DNA of 64,000 nt from the NCBI GenBank assembly GCA_021613535.1, contig CP075492.1:3968001-4032000 (forward strand). The letters are read 5' to 3'. Below the pieces are notes generated by a model, which saw nothing but the letters and a program-made list of their open reading frames with translations, did not search any database and had not been told where the DNA came from. This stretch comes from Adineta vaga (lineage: Eukaryota; Rotifera). Below, piece by piece: positions 23,703 to 32,987 of this stretch. The translations under genes were made by a program, and so were the position numbers. How positions within the stretch are numbered: position 1 is the stretch's first letter; each line of letters begins with the position of its first letter.

Positions 23703-24443
23703 ACATCTTAACAATAATGTACAAATTCTTTTCTAAAGTTTATGAAAGTGAACCTATATGAATTGTTAAAGGTCATTATCTTCTTATTTCTTATTGAAAT
23801 AAAATCAACATTAAATGTCGAAGAGTACTACTCTAAAAACATAAAATTTCATCAAAATATATCATAAAAGCAACACTAATAATAATCGCCACTGGAAAGT
23901 ACTGCCATCTATCATAATAATACTTTCTCTTCGTTTCTTTTCACCAATCCACATATTCTCTAACTTATCTTTATCTTATTTATTAACATCTACAGAGAAC
24001 AAAATCATTCACTCTTTTGTTCTTCTCTCGAAATCTATCACATTTTCACATCTGTTCATGCTTTATAGTACCTTCTCTCTCTCTACTTATGAATAATGGA
24101 TGAAAATGATAATAAATGGTGAAATACGTCTTATATTATTTATATAAATTACTCGAATTTTGATAACTTTTCTTGTTAGATAGATAACTAGATTTTTTTC
24201 TATATTTTTTTTTCAAATTTCTCTTGAACATTTTATTGAAAATGACAAAATCCCATAATTATTTGTTTCTTTATATGCTTTCCAATGAATTCTATCTTTG
24301 TTATTCTATTCTTATCACTAATTCAGGTTGATCATCTTTGTTTAAAAATATTTCTTTTTCTTTTTTATTTCAGACTTATTCTCATTAAACTAAACTCAAT
24401 ACTCTTTCAATTGCAACATCGTTAAAGCCAAAGAAATATTAAG
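23703..24443 (+). promoter_or_regulatory. 5' region of four-TM gene 3
   Basis: Conserved block from about 23893 (AAAGTACTGCCATCTATC), shared T-rich stretch at 24150-24330, acceptor ending at 24373 and 70 nt of leader to the ATG. The leader (CATCGTTAAAGCCAAAGAAA) equals that of gene 1. Confidence 0.5.
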
Positions 24444-25010
24444 ATGGAAATAAAGTTCGGCTCAACAAAGGATAACGAATTTCGCCTTAACTTTTTTGGT
24501 TGCCTCAGTTTCACGTTGGCTTTCGGCGTATTTGTATTTCAGTACAATCTTGACAGGTCTTTTAAATCAATCGTCCGTTCGTCGACCATAAATATGACAT
24601 CAACTATGACACGATCGTCATGCGGCATTCCTTATGAGGAGTGTCTTTGTTCTGTACAATTAATGAAAAATGAATATTACAAAGATTGTCTCACTGATTA
24701 TTTTCTTATGAGCAGTCGTATTTTCATACTGTTTTCATTCGTAATACAGATTTGTTTTGTAAGAGATTGTTTTGCTTTAAGTGGAAAGTATTCTCGTTTT
24801 GTTGTTCACGTTTTGTCGATCATTTCTGTATTCCTATTTTTCATTATTGCATATGTTATCTATCAGGATAGTTGTTTTCATCGTTTTATAACTATGGTTT
24901 CTTATGGTGTTGATACGTTGCTGGTCATGGGGACGTTTTATGAATGGACCAGCGACAGGTATTTTCATCGTTGTTCTTGTAATAATCATATACAATTTAG
25001 GAGCCAGTAG
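24444..25010 (+). CDS. Four-TM orphan protein, gene 3 (mosaic, short C-terminus)
   Basis: 188 codons, four TM segments and the same cysteine loop. The first 11 codons and leader match gene 1 (MEIKFGSTKDN), TM1 is unique (FGCLSFTLAFGVFVFQYNL), the core is shared by all, and the end (HRCSCNNHIQFRSQ) matches gene 2. From about 25080 the sequence switches back to gene 1. As in gene 2, the acidic tail lies out of frame behind the TAG, so the loss was probably transferred between genes 2 and 3. Confidence 0.7.
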   Translation: MEIKFGSTKDNEFRLNFFGCLSFTLAFGVFVFQYNLDRSFKSIVRSSTINMTSTMTRSSCGIPYEECLCSVQLMKNEYYKDCLTDYFLMSSRIFILFSFVIQICFVRDCFALSGKYSRFVVHVLSIISVFLFFIIAYVIYQDSCFHRFITMVSYGVDTLLVMGTFYEWTSDRYFHRCSCNNHIQFRSQ

Positions 25011-26592
25011 TGTAAGAAACCGATGATAATAATGATGAGGAGGAAAGGGACGAAAATGAATAGGAGGAGGATGATGATGATAAATTTCCACTAGGTCTAC
25101 TTTGATTCGCTAAATCTTAAACTTTTTCTGATAATTTTCCTCACGTTCACAGTTGTTTCACCTTTATACTCTCAATTTCTTTGTAATTATCAATGCCTTG
25201 TAATTATATGTAAAGTTGTTGTTTTTTTGTATCTTTATATTAATAATAAATATGCATTTTGAATGTACCATTTTTTCTTGAATGTAATGAACAAAATGTA
25301 TGATTATATTTATGTAAAGAATAAAAATGAATGAAAGAGAAAGGCAAACAAACAAGTTACATTTATGCTTTATTAGTATTTCCTATCGTCAGACCAATTC
25401 AACGTATTTTCACTATCACTATCTAATAATCATCTGATTCTATTAATAAATTTCATAGAATATATAATAATTTCAGTAGAACTTGTCGATGAGAAATTCA
25501 GATAATATTTAAAAAAATTAATATTCATCGATTGATAATGTATATTGAATTTTAGATAAGTACTTTTGTGAAAGATCACAAAAAGAAAGATTATTATTTT
25601 ATGAATAAAATTTGATGTTAAAAGATAAATGAACATTACATATATACTATTACACGTATTATCGATAAGCATCTACATGAAATACAATGGAATAATAAAA
25701 TAGAAATTAGCCTTTTTACTTATACTTTTCAATTTTCAAATCATCTTCGTATAATGAATCTGAGTTTTACAACTTCATTATACTAAATGAATTAAATAGT
25801 TAACACAACATTAATAATGATTGCTGACAGAAAGTATTGCCATCTGTCACGATCATATTTTCTCTTTGTTTCTTTTCACCGATCCGCATATTTTCTAACT
25901 TATTTCTTTCTTTATCTATCTTATCATTTCTTTCTTTTCTTATGATGGACTTCCATTCCTATTGTTCTTCTCTCGAAATCAATCACCTTTTGACATCTGT
26001 TCATGTTTTAAAATATTTTCTCTATAAGTAGGATATATCTTATACTTATTCATATAAAATAAATTATTCGAATTTTGATAACTTTTCTTGTTAGATAGAT
26101 AACTAGATTTTTTTCTATATTTTTTTTTTCAAATTTCTCTTGAACATTTTATTGAAAATGACAAAATCCCATAATTATTTGTTTCTTTATATGCTTTCCA
26201 ATGAATTCTATCTTTGTTTCTAAAAATATTTCGATTCTTTGTCATTAGATTTAGATTTAAAATTTATTTAATGAAATATTTAGATCGAATAATCATGACA
26301 TCTTTTTTTTTGAGATATTTAGTACGTATTCTTATAAGTATCAAAACATGTTTGAGAGAAACGTTCTTTTCTTGATTAAATTTTGACATAATTTAATTTT
26401 CATTGAGTAGATATATCGTCCAACATTTTCCTTGCCTTATCAATTGAGAGTTGATATTGCTTGTCATCAATGTACTAATGTATCTTTTTCTGTATTAATC
26501 ATTTCTTTTGTTTATTTCAGACTTGTTCTCATTAAACTTAATTGAATATACCTTTTCAATTACAACAGCATTAAAGCCAAAGAAGTATTAAG
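25011..26592 (+). other. 3' flank of gene 3 and 5' region of gene 4
   Basis: 25081-25434 equals the 3' flank of gene 1. 25435-25828 is diverged spacer similar to 20360-20757. The conserved block starts near 25829 (AAAGTATTGCCATCTGTCACG) and the gene 2-type leader follows (26309-26592) with an acceptor ending at 26520. No other gene seen. Confidence 0.5.
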
Positions 26593-27163
26593 ATGAAAAT
26601 TAAGTTTGTCTCAACATCGGATAACTAACATCACGTTAGTTTCTGTGGTTGCCTTGTTTTTCCGTTAGCGGCTATCACACTCGAATTTCACTACACTCTT
26701 GATAAGTCTTATATGTCAACTGTCGGTTCACCGACGATGAATGTGACATCAAGTATGATACGATCGTTATGTGGCATTCCTTATGAGGAGTGTCTTTGTG
26801 CTGTACAATTAATGAAAAATGAACGTTACAAAGATTGTCTCACTGATTATTTTCTCATGAGCAGTCGTATTTTCATACTATTCTCATTCATAATGCAGAT
26901 TTATCTTATTCGAGATCTTTTTACTTTACGTGGAAAGTATTCTCGTTTTGTTGTTCACATTTTATCGATCATTTCTGTATTTCTATTTTTCATTATTGTA
27001 TATGGTATTGTGCATGGTCTTTGAATTGACCAGCGGGAGGTATATTGATGATTGTCCTCGTAGTAATCATAGTACTGCTGAGGGGCTAGTGGTGGAAGAA
27101 ATTCATGACGAAAACGAGTGTGAGGAAGATGCTGATTGTGAGTTTTCACTGGATCTACTTTGA
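26593..27163 (+). pseudogene. Four-TM orphan protein, gene 4 (broken)
   Basis: Same family, paired with gene 2 by its flanks. Codon 12 is TAA (26626-26628) where gene 2 has CAA, a single-base nonsense change. The core is otherwise open (from 26713: SMIRSLCGIPYEECLCAVQL). A deletion of roughly 80-90 bp removes the second outer loop and most of TM4 and shifts the frame near 27005. The acidic tail is still readable in its own frame (LVVEEIHDENECEEDADCE, ending SLDLL at 27163). Two independent lesions make a functional full-length product unlikely. Confidence 0.75.
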
Positions 27164-27999
27164 TTCGATAAAAGTTAAATTTGTATTGATAATCTTCTGA
27201 TAAACTGTTCATATTTTTCTTTGTGTTTTCTTCTGTGTGATATATATTCTCTCAAATATTTTGAATGATGATCAAAATTAAATTGTAAAATGAAAAGATA
27301 TCATTTATTTTCTAATTGATGAATACTGAATGCATTAACAAACCAAATGTTTCTCTGAATATTTTAGTTATCTAAAGAAAAATAAACTTTTATCATATAA
27401 AACTCTTTATTATACTTTTCATGAAGTAAATTATTTTTTCGAAAATTGAAAATATCTTTTAGTTTTTTCAGTAAAAGATAAATCACTATGAGCATCTGAA
27501 GAATTTCTTATTCGGTTATCATTAGTGTAATCAATGAAATTAGTATTGAATTTCTCAATATCAATATAGCATTATTTTCGATTATATTATATCGGATTAA
27601 AACGTTTGTTTTTATTGGTTGTTCAGTTGAACCAATGGAAATCTATCAATAGTTTGAAAGAAAGAGAAATCATCTGATCTACTATTATTCTGTAAAAAAA
27701 AAGAAATACTACTGCGTCAGTAAACAACATTTATGAGTGTATTTATTTCATTCTTATTGTAAGTTTGAAAAAATACAGAATAAGAGAAGAAAAGAAAACG
27801 TTGTTTTTTTGTTGTTTATAAAAACTACTCGTCAACGTAAAAATAGATGAAAAAAAGCGTAGTGTTGTTAAGGTTAAATCAAATAAATATATTTTTAGAT
27901 TATTTGGAAGTTTTAATGTGTAAGATTGATGGTAAAATAATTATTTGAGATGTATGTCAGATAAAAAAAACAAATATCATCTGCAAAAAAGAAAAGAAG
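27164..27999. other. Intergenic region before the ABC transporter
   Basis: 3' flank of gene 4 resembling that of gene 2 to about 27560, then AT-rich DNA. No gene recognised. Confidence 0.4.
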
Positions 28000-30900
28000 A
28001 TGTCAGATGAAATAAATTCTTTGTCAAATACAACTCCTGCTAATCAAGCATTACTCATCAATCGATCTGAAGTAAGTTATTTTTTTCTTAGATCGTAAAC
28101 GAAACATGAACTGTATATTTTTCTCTATGAAAGAATGAAGCAACTGATCTGGCTGTATGTGTCGAAGGTGCATGGAAAAATTATGGTTATTGGTGGAAAT
28201 CAATGACAGCTTTACATGATGTAACACTGCGTGTTCCAGTAGGAGTTATGTAAGTTATTCTATTCGAAATATTGAATAAAAAAAGGAAGATGATCATGTT
28301 ATTTTCATATGTAGCTATGGTTTATTAGGTCCATCAGGATGTGGAAAAACAACTTTGCTGAGATGTATTGTTGGTCGTTTACAACTTAATCGTGGCAGAA
28401 TTTTAGTACTTGGAGATCGACCAGGTGCTCGAGGACATCAAGTACCTGGACGTGATGTTGGTTTTATGCCACAAGAAACTGCACTCTACAAAGATTTTTC
28501 AATATCTGAAATGCTTCATTATTTTGGTCATCTTCATAATATGAATAGAAAAGATATATTATCACGAGAGAAATTTCTTCTTTCATTTCTTGATTTACCT
28601 TCTCGTTCAAAAAAGATCTCACAATTAAGGTTTAAATAAATATTTCAATTAATTAATTAATTCTTTATTTTTATTTGATTTAGTGGTGGTCAACAACGTC
28701 GTGTATCATTAGCATGTGCGTTACTTCAACAGCCACAATTATTATTACTTGATGAACCAACTGTTGGTGTTGATCCACTACTCAGAGAAAAGTTCGCATT
28801 TGTTTCATATCAAATAATTCATTTTTCGTTTTTATTATAGAATTTGGAGTCATCTCATTCATATTTCTAAGACAAGTCATACAACAATTATCATAACAAC
28901 TCACTATATTGAAGAAGCAAGAAAAGCTAATCGAGTAAATCAATATTGATCGTTCTTTGTATTGTTCAATGAACGATTTATCTTTTAGGTGGGTCTAATG
29001 CGAAGTGGTCGAATGTTGGCTGAAGATGAACCAACACGTTTATTAATCAAATATAATCAAACGGTTTGTTATTTTATTTGAATAAGAGAATTATTTGTCA
29101 ATAAAAATATGAATTTTAGAGTTTAGAAAATGTCTTTCTTGACTTATGTCGTACAGATCAAAATCGTATTCAGCAAAGTCCTAAGAACAGTAAAGAGAAT
29201 AATGCTCAAACTGATAATAATGATGATCTGGAAAATAAACAGTCATCTGATCTTGATGTGACCAATGGAGAAACTCCACATTCACAAATTCGCAAAAAAG
29301 AACTAGTAAAAAATCGTAAGTCTAAAATAATAATTTTGATTTTTCAATAATGATATTTTCGTTTCTTTGCAGCGGTCCTACGCGCAAAACGAGCAGCAGT
29401 TGATTGTTGTATTTGTCCTAAAATGCATAAGATTTATGCATCTATGGTCAAAGATTTAACAATGATTAAAAGAAGCATTGGGTAAATTTTGAATATTAAC
29501 CGATATATATATTTCATACAACGAACTTTTGATTTTTGTTTTCAGATTTTTAATTTTTCAATTTTTCATTCCTGTTGTACAAATTTCACTTTTTTGTCTT
29601 TGTATTGGCCGTAAGTAACATTGTATTATTTATGGATATCTGTTGAAAAACATATTTTTAGGTGATCCTCAACATATTCCTATGGCACTTCATAATAGTG
29701 AAGCAGTAAGTGGATTTCCTACAGGAAATTTAAGCTTACAACTTCTTAGTAAAATTGATCCCGATCAAATTTATTTTGTAAGTAAATCAATTCGTTGATT
29801 GAATGAAGTTTCATTTGAATTATTTTCAGACACCTTTTAATGACTTGAGTAGAGCTATTGATGGTGTTAAAGAAGGTCATTATTGGGGCGTTGCAGTAAT
29901 TAGGTACAATTTTTCACAAGCAATTAGGCATAAGTATGTTGTTTATATTTAATGAATAATTTTCGTTCAGTTTATTTTTGTGTTAAAGATTAATTTCAAT
30001 GAAAACTGATCCAGCAACTTTGAATGCGTCATCAATTCATTTATATCTTGACATGACAAGTAAGTTATTTGATAAAACAAGGATTGTACTCTTCTATGTG
30101 ATTCTCCATCCGACCGGTAGTTTAGGAAAATAGAAGTATCGATTCGATTTTTGAATGACGTGCGGGGTGTATACGGAAAGAAGAAGATAGTATGTCCAAG
30201 GATATCCTAGACATACGATACAACGAAATCTTTTCTAGATTTTCAAACTTGATGTTTTCTTTTTCTTCATTTAGATCAACAAGTCTCTTTTGTAATGCAA
30301 AATGTTATGTTGAGAAGCACTCAACTATTCTTAAGAGATGTTCTATCAGAACATAAAGTCGATCCAGCATTAGCTGATCCTCCTGTCATTGTAGAAAATC
30401 CGATCTATGGATCAAAAGTTCGAAACTTTCTCAATTTTGCTGCACCGGGAATGATGATATCAATCATATTCTTCTTAGCTATCGGTTTAACAGCATTAAT
30501 ATTTGTTGTAGAGAAGAAAGAAGGTCTTCTTGAACGCAGTTGGATTGCAGGTGTAACAACTGTTGAAGTCATGCTTGCTCATATAATTGTCAAATTTTTC
30601 ATTCAATTTATTCAAATTATTTTAATGATTGTTTTTGCTGATATTATTTTTCAAGTTTGCTTTTGTATTGAAAGGAAGATTGTTTTTCTACTGAAATTTA
30701 TTTTTGTTCGTAGGTCAAAATTGAAGGTCCCGTTATATTAGCAATGGCATTAATATTTCTTCAAGGTATTTGTGGAATGAGTTATGGTAAGAGAACAGAA
30801 CGAATGAATTGAAAGACGATATATATTTAATTATTTATATATTTCTAAAGGCTTATTAATATCGGCAATGTGTGAACAAGAAGTTGAAGTAATGGAAGTA

Positions 30901-31259
30901 GCATTAGGAAGTGTCTTTCCAATATTGCTCAGCTCAGGTGAATTTATTTCAAATGAGAGTCATCGTTGTATTATAATTAGTTTTTCTTTAGGTGTGATAT
31001 GGCCAGCAGAAGGAATGCCACCTATCATGCGTTTTCTGAGTAATTTTACTCCATTAACACATGTTGTCGAAGCAATGCGTTGTATTGTTTCTCGAGGTAA
31101 ATTTAATTATTACCAGGGATATCTTAATCGTACAATTTATATGATTTTTTAGCATGGACATTGGTTTATTTTAAAGTATGGTTTGGGTTTGTTATTTCTG
31201 GTGCGTGGACATGTGGCTTTTTCGCTTTAGCTGCTATACTCTTTGCTCTTCGGAAATAA
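28000..31259 (+). CDS. ABC transporter, ABCH-like half transporter
   Basis: ATP-driven membrane transporter with one nucleotide-binding domain followed by one ABC-2-type membrane domain. Seventeen exons: 28000-28071, 28134-28249, 28315-28629, 28684-28791, 28841-28934, 28989-29063, 29120-29315, 29373-29481, 29546-29610, 29662-29777, 29830-29933, 29989-30059, 30275-30654, 30714-30786, 30851-30937, 30992-31096, 31153-31259; 730 codons in phase. Walker A is GPSGCGKTT, signature [15 protein letters not shown], Walker [14 protein letters not shown] and the switch His [12 protein letters not shown]. The NBD-first order, [16 protein letters not shown] and [16 protein letters not shown] resemble the ABCH group of insects and fish, which mammals lack. 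ABCG is the alternative. Substrate unknown; insect members handle lipids for barrier formation. Confidence 0.85.
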
Positions 31260-32987
31260 ATTTACTCTAGTCGTCTTGTATGTTTGTTTCTCTCTTGTTC
31301 TTACCTATTTCACTTTCATTGTATCCTCAAATTTAATTGAAATAAAATTTATGTCTTTACAATAGATCACTTATAATTAAAAAATGCTTATGAAAACAAG
31401 AAAAACATTAGACTGTACAGAATCTAACAAGTTCGTATCTATGAACATAGACATATCTATTAATCATTCAATTATTATCCATTAGCAAATAATAAATCTG
31501 AATGAATGTTTGCACATGAACTAAGAGATCATTTTCACTGCAACTGTCTGTATACACTTACTGAGAAATCAGTAGAACAATAAATAAAAAGTTCTTCCTG
31601 CACCTCTCTTATCTTACGTCAGTGAGTAGTATCAAATATATTTTCTGTACCACATAAGAAGAACAAATTCTCTGTATTCATTTTTGTTCTATAGAAAATG
31701 AAGTTTCTTACACGCATACAGTATTTATTTGACTTTCGATACAATTATCTTCAAGATGTGCCATTTATTGCGCTCATGAAGATACTTTTCTTGCAAAATC
31801 TTTCGTAATTTTTTGTTATTGAGTCTGTAAGTTCAATTCTTGTAACTTTATCTTCTTCTCTTGCTTCGTTAGTTTTCATCGAGAGCAAAAGATCGTCTAT
31901 TTCTTTTAAGAAATTGATTACATCTTAAGTCATAATAGCGCGTTCGTATGTTGGCTTGGTAAGCGAATACCATATACGATACAACACTGACACAAACAAG
32001 AATTTTCATATATCATATCGAAATTTTGATTCATACTGTGAGTACAAAACTACTTTAATATACTTCAAAAACTTATTCATATAATCGTTACTCGAAAAAA
32101 AAACAATAAAAATGAATTATTGTAGTCAATTAGACTAGTGATAGAATTTCAGTTAAAATGCAATTCGTATCAAATGTGTAGGTGTATATGTAAGACGAAG
32201 ATGATGTTTTTCAAGGTAACGAATATAAAATTGTATTTCATAGCAAATGCAAAGAAACAATTATTAAATCTTCAAACGATGCATTGATCAGCAAGATCTC
32301 AAGGGAATGTTCGTATGTAAGTTATGTTTCACACAACACGCGACGATAATCTTATTCCACAACTCAATACTGTTACAGAGAAGCTGGAGAACAATACAAC
32401 AAAATTGTGATCAAGTTGATAAAGTCGAGGAGTTAGATACTCGAGACTCATTTTCTGTTTCTTTAATGATTGCATATAAAAATAGATGCACATGGCTTGT
32501 GTATGTCATTGCATTTCTGTAGTGAAACTAAAATAAGCTTTTGAGAAGAATACGTCATCAAAGATTTAGATTTTTTTTCCACTTGTTGATTTGTTTTGAA
32601 AGAACCTTGTGACAAAGACGCAATATTCAAAGAATGATTAAACTATTCTTTTTTTTCTCAATCGATAGAAAATTATGTTTTCAAATTTATTTCGGACAAT
32701 TTGACAACTTATTTCCGGAACTACGTTCATTTTATCTGTTAGATTTGTTTAATGTAGAGACTAACACAGCAACGGATGTATGCTTGAAAAGAATATGATG
32801 GATCAATAATGATTGTAAAGGAAAAACTGTTCAACAAGCGTGTAATTAGTTGATATCTAATGCCCTCTATTGATTTTCCTATAGATTGGCTGAGAAAATG
32901 ATCAGCAGATGATAGACAGGAATTATATTTATATCAAATAAATACATCAACAGATATAGATAAAAAATAACGATAATCTCATAGAAA
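31260..32987. other. Long intergenic stretch
   Basis: About 1.7 kb of AT-rich DNA between the ABC transporter and the OATP gene. The frame at 32307-32522 lacks motif and context. An AATAAA at about 31341 probably serves the transporter mRNA. Nothing else supportable. Confidence 0.4.

Noticed and set aside
30060-30274. Longer ABC transporter intron as a possible small gene or element
   Set aside because: 215 nt with a few GC-richer words, but no frame, inverted ends or RNA structure seen. Treated as an ordinary intron.
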